Part shown: piece by piece, positions 50,801 to 54,798 of the stretch | Layout: each line of letters opens with the position of its first letter | How positions within the stretch are numbered: position 1 is the stretch's first letter | Source of the DNA: Branchiostoma floridae | Lineage: Eukaryota; Chordata; Leptocardii; Amphioxiformes; Branchiostomatidae | NCBI RefSeq assembly: GCF_000003815.2 | Contig: NC_049991.1 | Location: 21,387,980-21,451,979 of the forward strand | Direction: 5' to 3' | Length of the DNA: 64,000 nucleotides | Translations under genes and position numbers: made by a program | The notes under the pieces: model-generated | What the model saw: only the letters and a program-made list of their open reading frames with translations | Database searches by the model: none | What the model was told of the DNA's origin: nothing

Positions 50801-53800
50801 TCGCTCGGCCGCCGATTTCTGCGCGCGTCTCGGATGTCCGAGCTGCTAAACGTCTCGTACATGGTCCCTGCTTTTCTCTCCTCACCGCCGGAGTCCTCAC
50901 TAGGGGTTCTGGCTTGCTGTTCGTCAAGACTCTGAGACTTGGACGTCCCTCGCGAGGAACCCCCAAGGGAGCCTTTCTTGTCCATCTGCTTGGAAGACAT
51001 CGTGTTGTACCTTTCGAGGTTCGTTTCCTTCCGCTGACCTTTCAGGTCGCCGTTAACGTTCTTCGCGTCCTTGTCGGATTTCTGGGGCAGTATCGTCGGC
51101 GGTTGCGCATCCTTCTGAGAAGTCACGGTCGTCGGGGACAACGGCTCGCGCTGCGTCCCCGTCTCCGGGTCCTTCTCCTTCTCCGGTTGGCCGGGGATGT
51201 CCTGTATCCATGGAAACGACGGAATTTTTTGTACAGTCGGAAAAGTGCGACTGACGACGATGACCCTGGTTGGTTGTCGAGGCCTGGCCTTCGGAAAGCG
51301 GACAGGAAACAAGACAAACGTGCAAGGAGCTAAGCTAAGCTACGCAGCAGCTGATCTAGCAATGATCTAGCAACACTGCTGGGAGATGGGCTAGGGAGCT
51401 AGCGCTAGTCAGAAGTAGAGTTACTGTTTCCTTTCTAGAATATTGCAGAATTTCACATTTTTGCTCAGTTTCAGTACAGGAAAAGTAATCTGCTTTGCAG
51501 CTTTGTACTTCTTTGATATACATGCAGAGATTTGATCATTTACTGGTTGGTTTTTCAGTTGATAGTTATTTCTTAGTCAGTAGGATGACTTTAAGAGTTA
51601 TAAATGGACTACCGGTATCTTTCTTTGGCCTAGGAATAAAGTGATTGGACTTTAAAAAATGATTCTGATCTGGGATTCGAGAATCTTCTGGAACACTTTC
51701 AACAGCAATTAGTACATTAAATTTTGTGTGTTATTGTGGATTTCAACATGATATCATGGCCAAGATGTGAACTTTTCAAGTTATTTCTAGTATTTATCAA
51801 GTAGAAAATTTGAAAATAAAAATAAAAGAAGAACTGAACTAGCTAACGAGCCACTCTCCCCTGCAGCATGCAGTAACATGATTAGTTCACACCGATCTAC
51901 AATGTTAGTCACTTTTCTCATCAATCAGCCAAACATCAGAATAACAGAGGAAACAAAATAAACATAAGACATTTCAAGGTTGATTGGAATTACAAGAGCA
52001 GGGAAAGCAGAGGCAAAGCAGAAGTCCTGACTAGCTGTGTTTTTATACAATGCAAATTTATGTATAAAGTAGATTCAAAGCTTTAAGAACTGAATGTCTG
52101 TCAAATCAAAGTTTTTTTTTTGTTTTTTTTTAGTACCTTAAGGCAATAAGATTTTGAAGACAATTTTGCAAATTACAGTTAAGATATTTCAATCAGCAAG
52201 ATTGTCTGCAGTTTTATTTCTACAACATACATAAAGTGTCATAAAATCAAGCTAACCAGACAATTTTTTTTTTCTTTTTATATCAAACAAAAGGTACAAA
52301 TTGCCACATGACATAAGGCAAGCTGGACTCATCTGCCACAACTAATATTTCATCATCATCACGGTCGATTTCTCTCCAGACTGCTCTGTTCCCCCAAAAC
52401 AGACTAATATTTTTAAAAAGGGACACTTCTGGCTCCTGTACACTGGTTTTACAACCAAAGGACCTAAATTTTGGTACAGGGGTGCACTAGATATTCATTG
52501 AAGCGTTCTAATATTTACTGCAAGTTATTTTTACTTCAATCTTTTAATGGCATTCAGAAATTCACTCATTTTTAATTTTGGGACCAGACTATCAGGCCAG
52601 CCTATGGAAATTGTCGAAACTGGCTACAAAAACGTAACAAAATATGGTTTCGTAGGCTTAAATAGACCCTGTGGCAGGTAAGACAGTAGTTAGTTGGTTT
52701 TACAGATAGAAAGAGTAAAAAGAAGAGAGCATGTTACTGATAGAGGGGAGCAGGGAGTACAATGGAAATAGAATAAAACAGACCGGATGGAAGTGTTAGT
52801 GTGAAGGATATAACTATACACACGGAGAAAATGTCTCGAAACACAAATATAACACAGAATTAAATGGGACAAGGATACAATGGTGTAAATGTGATAATAT
52901 ATCAATAGACACAGAAAAATAATTGGAATCAAAAACACAAAACAACTGAAATTTCACAACTTTGCTTTTTCCAATAAACCCAGAAATATTTTCTCACCAT
53001 TTCAGTCCATTAATACACTTTCAGGTTATATCTAAACTGAAAATTTACCTACATTATCTAGCCAAAAACCAATACCCTGGTCAACAGACACTTTAACCAA
53101 ATCATTTTTTTTTACTGAAAAATTAAAAAAATCAAAGTTTGAACAAGAATTTTTCGTCTTTTTTCGCTTTCCTTAAAAAAAATTGACAACTTTGGTCAGA
53201 ACATATTAATTCCTTTTCAAATTTTTCTTTTGTTCTTACAATTTTTGCTTTTTTCTCAGCTTACTTTCTGATTTTCCTTGTTCTCCTCGTCGCTGGGCTT
53301 CTCCTGTCCAGTCGGCGTGGTAACGCCCTCCTGTGACCTCTCAGCATCCGGGCTGTCCGACTTCCGGCTGGGTATGGTGAAATTCCGCTTGTTCTTCATC
53401 TTCTTACTGCGAGGGTAGATAACCAGGACCTCGTACCACCTGCAAGGTACAGGAAATATACATGTAGGTACTAGTACACGTACGGTCCTTACTGCGAGGG
53501 TAGATCACCAGGACCTCGTACCACCTGCAAGGTACAGGAAATATACATGTAGGTACTAGTACACGTACGGTCCTTACTGCGAGGGTAGATCACCAGGACC
53601 TCGTACCATCTATATGGAAGAAGGATACAGTAGGGGTGGGTACCGGTTAGCAGGTACTCAGGTACAGAAAATATACATGTAGGTACAGGTACGGTCCTTA
53701 CTGCGAGGGTAGATCACCAGGACCTCATACCACCTAAAGGAAACAGGGTACGGTAGGGGTGGTAACTAGTTAGTAGGTACTGGTACAGAAAATATACGTC

Positions 53801-54798
53801 ATGTAGGTACAGGTACGGTCCTTACTGCGAGGGTAGATCACCAGATTCTTGTACGTCCTACAGGAAACAGGATACAGTATAGGGGGGTGTAGAACAGGTC
53901 CAGTCCAGGTCTAGAGGGTTAGGTCCCGGTCCAGACCTGAACCTGACTGTTTCAGCAAACAGTATCCAGTAGGGGTGGACACCGGTTATATATATATATA
54001 GTGGGCACCGTTACAGAAAATACACACGTAGGTCCAGGTCCGGTCCAGGTGCATAGGATTAGGTCCCAGTCCAGACCTGAACCTGATTGTTTCAGCAAAC
54101 AGTATCCAGTATGGGTGCCCGGCACCGGTTAGTGGGCACCGTTACAGAAAATACACATGTAGGTACAGGTCCAGCCCAGATCTAGAGGATTAGGTCCTGG
54201 ACTGAACCTGAACCTGGATCTGTGAAAACTTGTGAATGGGCGATATTATTCACAACAAAGGTCCATTTTGCTAAAACTTAAGGACTCTGTTTGGTGGAGT
54301 ATCTGACATCCATTGGCGATTTAAAATCCTTTTCAAGCCATGTAAACAACAGTAACTTCCTCTGTTTTAGACCAAGTTTGACTGTAGAAGCTTGGTATCG
54401 ACTCCACTTTACTCTTGTTTTTTTTGGGGGGGGGGGGACGAGCAAGCGCCAAAAACTCAAACGCCTGTGGGTATAATCTGTTTATTTTTTAATCGGTCCA
54501 ACATTGGGTCCACTGATTTTTTCAGGTCCGTTTTTTCCAGAGTGGTCCAACAAGGAAAAACAGTTTTATACCGTTACAACATACCGGTACCCACCCCTAG
54601 TTGAGACAGTATATAAGGATTGTCCAAAAGAGACAAAAGTTCCCACCTGTCGATGTCGAACTTGTTGTCGGTTGAGACGTAGTCGACGCTGTCTGGAGTG
54701 ACGATAGCGAGACAGTTCTCCTTGCCTGTCCTGCCCTGTCCGTCGTACACCTCCGTACACTGGTTCATGTTAATGGTGCCCTGGGGAATCGTGCTCGG
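11275..54798 (-). CDS. MPRIP: MPRIP-like Rho/myosin-phosphatase scaffold gene, 26 coding exons visible, 5' end outside the window
   Basis: Joined minus-strand coding sequence; all exon phases are compatible and give a 2636-residue frame ending in TGA. Seen: NMNQCTE / DGQGRTG and [10 protein letters not shown] of the first PH domain; [26 protein letters not shown] and [18 protein letters not shown] of the second; [42 protein letters not shown] and the RSKSL...RLRLFET C-terminus. These match vertebrate MPRIP in the same order. Family knowledge: a cytoskeletal scaffold that binds F-actin, RhoA and the myosin phosphatase targeting subunit. TRIOBP is the close paralogue but lacks the first PH domain, so MPRIP is the better name; a single pre-duplication ancestor of both is possible. 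It is much longer than the usual ~1000-residue vertebrate isoform because of a giant coiled-coil exon. Exon order: 54647-54798, 53265-53439, 50407-51288, 46155-46253, 42897-42953, 40506-40577, 39390-39479, 37590-37745, 36053-36151, 34285-34472, 33129-33339, 32592-32750, 26317-29892, 25742-25918, 24822-24928, 24171-24399, 23402-23569, 22871-22953, 21981-22146, 20874-21021, 20169-20283, 19585-19758, 18509-18692, 15287-15545, 13572-13690, 11275-11340. Confidence 0.92.
11653..11988. mobile_element. CAGGGCT-family MITE in intron Y-Z
   Basis: CAGGGCTAGAAATACCACC ... GGATTTCGAGCCCTG, with internal CTACCTGCACCTAACCTGCA. Same family as 44566 and 59563. No clear target duplication. Confidence 0.8.
12764..13040. 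mobile_element. Inverted-repeat MITE with ~65-bp arms in intron Y-Z
   Basis: CTTCAAGCAATGACTGTTTT to GACAGTTCATCTTGCTC is mirrored at 12977-13039. The interior has GACCTAGT / ACTAGGTC and CTCTCGCGAGAG-like palindromes. A second partial copy lies at 16060-16256. Confidence 0.85.
13572..13690 (-). CDS. MPRIP: Exon Y: SKSTPDFL motif exon
   Basis: 119 nt; acceptor TTTTGCAG, donor TCAAAG/GTCAGT. It reads [47 protein letters not shown] matches the invariant SKSNPDFL near the MPRIP C-terminus, and RRSK joins in frame to the last exon. Confidence 0.93.
14220..14290. repeat. CACAACACAA simple repeat
   Basis: Imperfect ACAAC units in intron X-Y. Confidence 0.7.
14795..14910. mobile_element. CTTGCCCG-family fragment in intron X-Y
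   Basis: GGGTTAGACAAGTCCATTGG followed by repeated AAGTGCCAATCGGGC units, ending CCCAATTGGGCCAG. Confidence 0.5.
15287..15545 (-). CDS. MPRIP: Exon X: end of coiled coil and Ser-rich linker
   Basis: 259 nt; acceptor TCCCACAG, donor TTACG/GTAACG. It reads [20 protein letters not shown] ... [15 protein letters not shown] then a Ser/Thr/Pro-rich stretch ending SPSAY. The coiled part aligns with the DKRFTSGKYQDVYVEL segment. Confidence 0.92.
15546..15965 (-). repeat. Three extra copies of exon X acceptor edge
   Basis: Acceptor positions are about 15545 (exon), 15655, 15808 and 15944, spaced 110, 153 and 136 bp. Each copy has roughly 55-65 nt of exon X beginning DQMHLAEKH; the intron part carries diverged ACTAGTAAT-rich sequence. 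Confidence 0.87.
16060..16256. mobile_element. Partial copy of the 12764 MITE in intron W-X
   Basis: Shares GGTGGGGGTTGGGGCAGAT, GACCTAGTCTCG, GACCTGTCAGCCGTC and ACCTTTAAAAACAG with 12764-13040; the left arm is missing. Confidence 0.75.
17556..17645. repeat. Short hairpin palindrome
   Basis: CGCCAAAAAGTAGTTACTCA and AAGCAACTGG are mirrored within 90 bp in intron W-X. Confidence 0.75.
17665..17850. repeat. Dispersed repeat shared with 46310-46465
   Basis: TTTTTGCAGCCAGAGGCTGA, CTGAGCTGCCATTCG and CAATACAACCATAATTGCCC recur in the same order at 46330-46440, showing an interspersed family. Confidence 0.7.
18509..18692 (-). CDS. MPRIP: Exon W: conserved C-terminal coiled coil
   Basis: 184 nt; acceptor ATGTACAG, donor AGAAGG/GTGGGT. 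It completes Arg and reads [15 protein letters not shown] ... [33 protein letters not shown], equivalent to [20 protein letters not shown] in the family. Confidence 0.94.
19585..19758 (-). CDS. MPRIP: Exon V: conserved coiled coil
   Basis: 174 nt; acceptor ACACAG/GAAGGA, donor CGCAAG/GTTGTT. It reads [30 protein letters not shown] ... [10 protein letters not shown], matching VEALKRELQVLSEQYSQKC..LRHNQELHGRL of the family. A (GTTT)n run follows the donor. Confidence 0.93.
19759..19925 (-). repeat. Second copy of exon V acceptor edge, plus a fragment
   Basis: The copy starts at 19870, 112 bp upstream, with about 75 nt of exon. Eight codons differ and seven are synonymous (one Leu to Val). A short third fragment lies near 19898-19918. 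Confidence 0.87.
20169..20283 (-). CDS. MPRIP: Exon U: conserved coiled coil
   Basis: 115 nt; acceptor TATTACAG, donor CACCA/GTAGGT. It reads [46 protein letters not shown] is strongly conserved. Extending to the next GT would include TAG, which fixes the donor. Confidence 0.92.
20553..20760. mobile_element. CTGTAAATGC-family TA MITE, complete copy
   Basis: Starts CTGTAAATGCAGAAA, ends GCATTTACAG, flanked by TA on both sides. Inside are repeated GCGGTGG and CACCGCGAA palindromes and CACTGCAGTCTC-like sequence. TA flanks suggest a Tc1/mariner-type origin. Family members: 6465, 23209, 33361, 45529, 59577. Confidence 0.85.
20874..21021 (-). CDS. MPRIP: Exon T: conserved MPRIP coiled coil
   Basis: 148 nt ending after one base of a codon; acceptor TTTGTTAG/GCTGTG, donor TTGCAG/GTCAGT. 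It reads [31 protein letters not shown] ... [11 protein letters not shown], a close match to the [28 protein letters not shown] block of the family. Confidence 0.94.
21022..21330 (-). repeat. Exon T acceptor copies, 120-bp unit with (GTTT)n tract
   Basis: Acceptors at 21021, 21141 and 21261, plus a partial fourth copy to about 21325. The (TTTG)5 run sits directly before TTAG and forms the pyrimidine-rich tract. Copy 2 differs from the exon at five codons, all synonymous. Read-through between copies meets TAG at the acceptor. Confidence 0.93.
21334..21960 (-). repeat. Intron S-T tandem array, ~76-bp unit, about 7 copies
   Basis: The unit contains (plus strand) TACTGTCTACAGAAATCTTA, then a CATAATTTTGCTGTGAAC core. 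A piece of the exon S donor side (GATGCTGTCCAGTTCCTC) occurs at the far end near 21338, so the array seems to have expanded between two copies of that boundary. Confidence 0.85.
21981..22146 (-). CDS. MPRIP: Exon S: coiled coil with Gly/Pro break
   Basis: 166 nt; acceptor CCTCCAG/AGTCCAG, donor ATCAGG/GTGGGT. It completes the split Arg and reads [20 protein letters not shown] ... [25 protein letters not shown]. Only this copy, of four, has a downstream donor without an intervening stop. Confidence 0.88.
22147..22475 (-). repeat. Three extra copies of exon S acceptor edge, 102-bp unit
   Basis: Copies lie at spacings of 102, 102 and 121 bp upstream of the exon. Each has CCTCCAG and about 65 nt of exon encoding [15 protein letters not shown]. 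Most codon differences are synonymous; each copy runs into TAA soon after the shared part. Confidence 0.88.
22871..22953 (-). CDS. MPRIP: Exon R: coiled coil
   Basis: 83 nt ending in a split Arg; acceptor GTCCCAG, donor AAAAG/GTTGGT. It reads [27 protein letters not shown]. Confidence 0.85.
23209..23274. mobile_element. CTGTAAATGC-family TA MITE, short copy
   Basis: CTGTAAATG ... TGCATTTAACAG with TA on both sides, 66 bp, retaining only the CCGTGAACATTAAACCA core. Confidence 0.75.
23402..23569 (-). CDS. MPRIP: Exon Q: coiled coil
   Basis: 168 nt, 56 codons, phase 0; acceptor GTCCCCAG, donor GAGCAG/GTAACC. It reads [20 protein letters not shown] ... [27 protein letters not shown]. Confidence 0.9.
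23570..23820 (-). repeat. Two extra copies of exon Q acceptor edge
   Basis: Copy 2 starts at 23696 with an intact acceptor and encodes [20 protein letters not shown] with six differences from the exon, all synonymous. Copy 3 starts near 23816, its acceptor AG is changed to AA, and it reads [13 protein letters not shown]. Spacings are 127 and 120 bp. Confidence 0.88.
23933..24170 (-). repeat. Two extra copies of exon P donor edge, 119-bp unit
   Basis: Exon-end positions are 24171, 24052 and 23933, spaced 119 bp. Each copy has about 80 nt of exon and a GT donor; a (GTTT)n tract lies between units. Both copies read [10 protein letters not shown] where the exon reads [10 protein letters not shown]. 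Confidence 0.88.
24171..24399 (-). CDS. MPRIP: Exon P: coiled coil
   Basis: 229 nt; acceptor CTTTAAG/ACATAAG, donor GACGAG/GTGGGC. It completes the split Arg and reads [20 protein letters not shown] ... [26 protein letters not shown]. Two partial copies of the donor edge lie downstream. Confidence 0.9.
24822..24928 (-). CDS. MPRIP: Exon O: short segment with a CxxC pair
   Basis: 107 nt ending in a split Arg; acceptor TTTCCAG, donor ATCCAG/GTAGTT. It reads [20 protein letters not shown] then [15 protein letters not shown]. One CxxC motif (CDTC) with a nearby His is visible; with a single pair a zinc site is doubtful. Confidence 0.85.
24929..25741. other. Intron N-O
   Basis: A small inverted pair (GTTCTGGCTGTTTT at 24993 and AACAGCCAGAGCTGAAC at 25049) is the only structure seen. 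25438-25735 holds ACACAAAAG-TATAGGAGCC-like sequence with no exon. Confidence 0.45.
25742..25918 (-). CDS. MPRIP: Exon N: coiled coil
   Basis: 177 nt, 59 codons, phase 0; acceptor TCCGCAG, donor CGACAG/GTAGGC. It reads [20 protein letters not shown] then [20 protein letters not shown] and [10 protein letters not shown]. Confidence 0.9.
26317..29892 (-). CDS. MPRIP: Exon M: giant 1192-codon coiled-coil and helical exon
   Basis: 3576 nt, phase 0 both ends; acceptor CCTCACAG/ATCGAG, donor CAACAG/GTGATC. Roughly residues 1-520 are continuous heptad coiled coil rich in Glu, Lys, Gln, Leu; 520-580 is an acidic Gly/Ser linker ([25 protein letters not shown]); 580-720 is coiled coil again; 720-1192 is helical but Ala/Val-richer and less heptad-like, with [15 protein letters not shown] near its middle, ending [10 protein letters not shown]. 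The N- and C-terminal parts may carry partner-binding sites; none is recognisable. Standard vertebrate MPRIP isoforms lack such an exon, though I recall long isoforms with one. Third-position GC is high. Confidence 0.93.
29893..31389. other. Intron L-M, part outside the 38-bp array
   Basis: Contains an open plus-strand stretch at 30405-30764 without recognisable homology and low-complexity ACACAAACACC sequence near 30890-31030. No exon supported. Confidence 0.5.
31390..32591 (-). repeat. 38-bp minisatellite built on exon L donor, about 31 copies
   Basis: From 31526 to 32590 there are 29 starts at exactly 38-bp steps, with two looser copies near 31396 and 31455. Each unit on the minus strand holds CTGACACAG/GTACGGTATC, i.e. 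the last exon bases and the donor, then intron CAGATTTCACTTTCAC. On the plus strand many units contain CAGGTAAGT, a perfect donor consensus in antisense. Confidence 0.95.
32592..32750 (-). CDS. MPRIP: Exon L: coiled coil, flanked by arrays at both edges
   Basis: 159 nt, 53 codons, phase 0; acceptor TCACCAG/GTGGAG, donor ACACAG/GTACGG. It reads [20 protein letters not shown] and ends SEQSTYLTQ, a heptad-repeat helix. Its acceptor edge has two further copies upstream and its donor edge about thirty downstream. Confidence 0.9.
32751..32965 (-). repeat. Two extra copies of exon L acceptor edge
   Basis: Acceptor-equivalent positions are 32849 and about 32960, spaced 99 and 111 bp, both multiples of three. 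The nearer copy is identical over the exon's first 50 nt and reads open into the exon, so its acceptor could add 33 residues ([17 protein letters not shown] plus IKPTMLMLM..). The farther copy has a degraded acceptor and an in-frame stop. Confidence 0.85.
33129..33339 (-). CDS. MPRIP: Exon K: start of the coiled-coil region
   Basis: 211 nt; acceptor CACCCCAG, donor ACAGAG/GTACAG. It reads [20 protein letters not shown] then a charged helix [20 protein letters not shown]... with heptad spacing. The split Arg joins it in frame to exon J. Confidence 0.87.
33361..33561. mobile_element. CTGTAAATGC-family TA MITE
   Basis: Starts CTGTAAATGTATTTCAG and ends TTTCTGCATTTACAG with TA flanks, directly beside the exon K acceptor (22 bp away). 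Confidence 0.82.
33690..33765 (-). mobile_element. Possible tRNA-derived SINE fragment
   Basis: The minus strand shows CATAACTGGTAAGGCGTTC and CCTGAGTTCAGTACTC, resembling degenerate A and B boxes at the proper distance. Confidence 0.35.
33960..34170 (+). pseudogene. C-terminal fragment of a CR1-like reverse transcriptase, in intron J-K
   Basis: The plus strand reads [40 protein letters not shown], the usual ORF2 tail, and stops at 34168. It is antisense to the MPRIP-like gene. A related degenerate piece lies at 34515-34700. Confidence 0.72.
34285..34472 (-). CDS. MPRIP: Exon J: basic linker
   Basis: 188 nt, starts in phase 0 and ends with a split Arg; acceptor TTCCCCAG, donor ACGCAG/GTCAGT. 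It reads [20 protein letters not shown] then [17 protein letters not shown] and a Ser/Arg-rich end. It occupies the place of the vertebrate RREGRSKTFDWAEF linker. Predicted disordered to helical. Confidence 0.82.
34515..34700 (+). mobile_element. Degenerate relative of the 33900-34100 retroelement segment
   Basis: CATTTGGCCTAGGGATAAAC and a TCTATTTGAACTGAATGGGA segment match 33905-34020, with rearranged order and broken frame. Confidence 0.5.
34701..36052. other. Intron I-J, part beyond the retroelement pieces
   Basis: Two weak copies of a TGTAACCTTGCTG..GTTTTGTGTCTT block at about 34715-34800 and 34890-34950; otherwise nothing recognised. Confidence 0.45.
36053..36151 (-). CDS. MPRIP: Exon I: linker after PH2
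   Basis: 99 nt, phase 0 both ends; acceptor GTCCCCAG, donor GCCAAG/GTTGGA (weak). It reads [20 protein letters not shown].... Low similarity to vertebrate MPRIP here; it is included because of phase, acceptor quality and position. The donor is the least certain point. Confidence 0.7.
36152..36860 (-). repeat. Diverged tandem copies of the intron beside exon I
   Basis: Segments near 36163-36240, 36290-36375, 36415-36490 and 36825-36850 share a core of the form CCATGCAA-CAGTTAGTT-CTCAAACCCA-AAGATG-GGCACACCTT. They copy intronic sequence next to the acceptor and hold no recognisable exon sequence. Nothing else is seen between them. Confidence 0.55.
37590..37745 (-). CDS. MPRIP: Exon H: PH2 C-terminal helix and basic linker
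   Basis: 156 nt, phase 0; acceptor CCCACAG/ACCCAC, donor CAGGAG/GTACGC. It reads [20 protein letters not shown] then [10 protein letters not shown] and a Pro/Arg-rich tail. Length and sequence align without gaps to the vertebrate [16 protein letters not shown] region, which fixes the acceptor. The first 56 nt and the acceptor are repeated in the upstream array to 39065. Confidence 0.94.
37746..39065 (-). repeat. Twelve-copy array of exon H acceptor edge joined by an ATCA microsatellite
   Basis: Units of 120-128 bp (steps of 4 bp, set by ATCA count) start at about 37689 (exon), 37809, 37929, 38057, 38181, 38301, 38425, 38549, 38673, then two damaged copies near 38735 and two older copies near 38866 and 38988. 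Each intact unit has CCCACAG plus the exon's first 56 nt, then TGATTGATTGA. Entering by an upstream copy reads [12 protein letters not shown] and stops at once. Confidence 0.93.
39390..39479 (-). CDS. MPRIP: Exon G: PH2 central strands
   Basis: 90 nt, phase 0; acceptor CCTTCAG, donor GTCAAG/GTGAGT. It reads [27 protein letters not shown], matching the DLDGEIDLSACYDVTE..QRNYGFQI part of PH2. Confidence 0.94.
40108..40455. mobile_element. CAGGGCT-family MITE (GGTGCAC type) inserted in a retroelement tail
   Basis: CAGGGCTCGAAATTCATTTT ... GTATTTCGAGCCCTG with GGTGCACC-rich interior. It interrupts TAAACAAAGGT/TCAAACAAAC, whose uninterrupted relative is at 61972-61990. AAGGT is present on both sides. 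Confidence 0.85.
40506..40577 (-). CDS. MPRIP: Exon F: PH2 second and third strands
   Basis: 72 nt, phase 0; acceptor TTCTTCAG, donor GAGGAG/GTAGGG. It reads [20 protein letters not shown]..., the KKHWFVLxxxxLxYYxD signature of PH domains and the strongest match to MPRIP PH2. Confidence 0.94.
41270..41590. mobile_element. CTTGCCCG-family MITE, copy 1
   Basis: GGGTTGAACAAGTTTTCTAA ... GACTTGTTTATCCCTG with several ACTTGCCCGA motifs; CCATGAA flanks both sides. About 90% identical by eye to the copy at 61363-61663. Confidence 0.82.
42122..42221. mobile_element. Short GGTGCAC-type CAGGGCT MITE
   Basis: 100 bp, same ends and same GGTGCAC interior as 40108-40455 but internally deleted. AAGTG flanks both sides, and the flanking tandem repeat shows the empty form AAGTGTGATTT. 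Confidence 0.85.
42473..42804. mobile_element. hAT-like MITE with perfect 8-bp target duplication
   Basis: Starts CAGGGCTTTAGCCAGC, ends GCTGGCTAGAGCCCTG; CTAAAAAT lies on both sides (42465-42472, 42805-42812). CAGGG termini and 8-bp duplications are hAT traits. It interrupts the third unit of the 41985-42830 tandem repeat. Confidence 0.88.
42897..42953 (-). CDS. MPRIP: Exon E: first strand of PH2
   Basis: 57 nt, phase 0; acceptor ATCTCCAG, donor GAGAAG/GTCAGT. It reads [19 protein letters not shown], matching the PDLLNFKKGWLTKQ start of the second PH domain. Confidence 0.92.
44566..44884. mobile_element. CAGGGCT-family MITE in intron D-E
   Basis: CAGGGCTCGAAATACCACC ... GTATTTCGAGCCCTG with the same CTACCTGCACCTAACCTG core. 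No clear target duplication. Confidence 0.8.
45529..45655. mobile_element. CTGTAAATGC-family TA MITE, truncated
   Basis: CTGTAAATGCAGAAATTTTC start, CACCGCGAACATTT core and GAGACTGCAGTCTATGGC; the right terminus is missing. Confidence 0.7.
46064..46154 (-). repeat. Second copy of exon D donor edge, 75 bp away
   Basis: The 3' part of exon D with GTAAGTATAAG recurs with its exon end at 46080, exactly 75 nt after 46155. The frame stays open between the two donors, so use of the second would add 25 residues (VSISYVLNY followed by a repeat of the RARSLGPEV segment). This supports alternative 5' splice-site use, not shown directly. Confidence 0.85.
46155..46253 (-). CDS. MPRIP: Exon D: basic segment before PH2
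   Basis: 99 nt, 33 codons, phase 0 both ends; acceptor CCCCCAG/GAGCC, donor ATCTCC/GTAAGT. It reads [26 protein letters not shown]..., corresponding to the HRRAKSLDRR segment in vertebrates. The donor half is duplicated 75 bp downstream. Confidence 0.85.
46310..46465. repeat. Dispersed repeat shared with 17665-17850
   Basis: CTTTGCAGCCAGGGGCTGA, GAGCTGCCATTCG and CAATACAACAGTAATTGCCC, near the exon D acceptor. Confidence 0.7.
47220..48550. repeat. Seven diverged tandem units, ~150-190 bp
   Basis: A block TAATATTCTACCATTTCC recurs near 47375, 47550, 47700, 47875, 48045, 48240 and 48415, with CACACTAGGCTATCGT and CAGCTAACCCTTCCACACAG between. No reading frame spans the units. Confidence 0.75.
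48550..48680. repeat. 42-bp tandem repeat, 3 copies
   Basis: TGTGATTGTCTGTGTGCCCA then GGTTAGGTCCCCAGTGCCAT, three times in a row. Confidence 0.9.
49260..49627. mobile_element. AGTTCACCTTTATCC-family MITE with nested TA element
   Basis: GTAACACTAGTTCACCTTTA ... AAAGGTGAACTAGCATTAC. Inside, 49360-49533 is a separate inverted-repeat element with CAGTGGAAGCC / GGCTTCCACTG ends and TA flanks. Confidence 0.87.
49360..49533. mobile_element. CAGTGGAAGCC TA element (pogo/mariner-like MITE)
   Basis: Terminal CAGTGGAAGCC and GGCTTCCACTG with TA on both sides; interior has GATAAACGCACAC and GGATAATTGCACGGGAT. Nested in the 49260 element. Confidence 0.85.
50069..50285. mobile_element. AGTTCACCTTTATCC-family MITE, eroded copy
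   Basis: CAACGCTAGTTCACCTTTAT start, GAAGGTAACTAGCATTA end; the ends still match but have several changes. It lies 120 bp from the exon C donor. Confidence 0.7.
50407..51288 (-). CDS. MPRIP: Exon C: long acidic, disordered linker between the PH domains
   Basis: 882 nt, phase 0 at both ends; acceptor CCGAAG/GCCAGG, donor AGAGAG/GTGAGC. It encodes 294 residues starting [15 protein letters not shown] Ser/Thr-rich part with basic-SQSLDE motifs is followed by a run rich in Glu and Ser (about 50640-50730) and then [26 protein letters not shown], where vertebrate MPRIP has its IEKFEALD segment. No folded domain is visible. The alternative acceptor CCAG/GCCTCG would break the frame. Confidence 0.85.
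51289..53264. other. Intron B-C
   Basis: About 2 kb of A/T-rich sequence with poly-T runs near 52115 and 52265. No element or exon recognised. Confidence 0.55.
53265..53439 (-). CDS. MPRIP: Exon B: last helix of PH1 and start of linker
   Basis: 175 nt, acceptor TTGCAG/GTGGTACG, donor CAGAAA/GTAAGC. It completes the split Arg and reads [13 protein letters not shown], the PH C-terminal helix (WLEMLMVYPR in vertebrates), then a Lys/Ser/Glu-rich linker ending NKENQK. Its acceptor edge is copied four more times upstream (53440-53855). Confidence 0.93.
53440..53855 (-). repeat. Tandem copies of exon B acceptor edge (5 including the exon)
   Basis: Units begin near 53404 (exon), 53489, 53573, 53697 and 53821, spaced about 84, 84, 124 and 124 bp. 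Copies contain the first ~40 nt of exon B; the nearest two keep TTGCAG/GTGGTACG and a stretch ending in tandem GGTAC motifs. The exon has GTT where copies have GTG for the same Val. The farther copies lose part of the acceptor. Confidence 0.85.
53870..54235. repeat. Tandem repeat, ~110-130-bp unit, about 3 copies
   Basis: GGATTAGGTCCCAGTCCAGA, CCTGAACCTGA and CAGCAAACAGTATCCAGTA recur three times next to the exon B array, with a TATATATA tract near 53985. Confidence 0.78.
54647..54798 (-). CDS. MPRIP: Exon A: C-terminal half of first PH domain
   Basis: 152 nt, acceptor CTCTGCAG, donor ACAG/GTGGGA. It reads [20 protein letters not shown]... and ends DNKFDID plus a split Arg. The TINMNQCT and DGQGRTG strings closely match the middle beta-strands of the MPRIP first PH domain. 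The exon opens in phase 0; the preceding exon, which should hold the KWQRRFF-type strand, was not found up to position 64000. Confidence 0.92.

Noticed and set aside
50310-51333. Plus-strand frames opposite exon C
   Set aside because: Shadows of the acidic and Ser-rich minus-strand codons.
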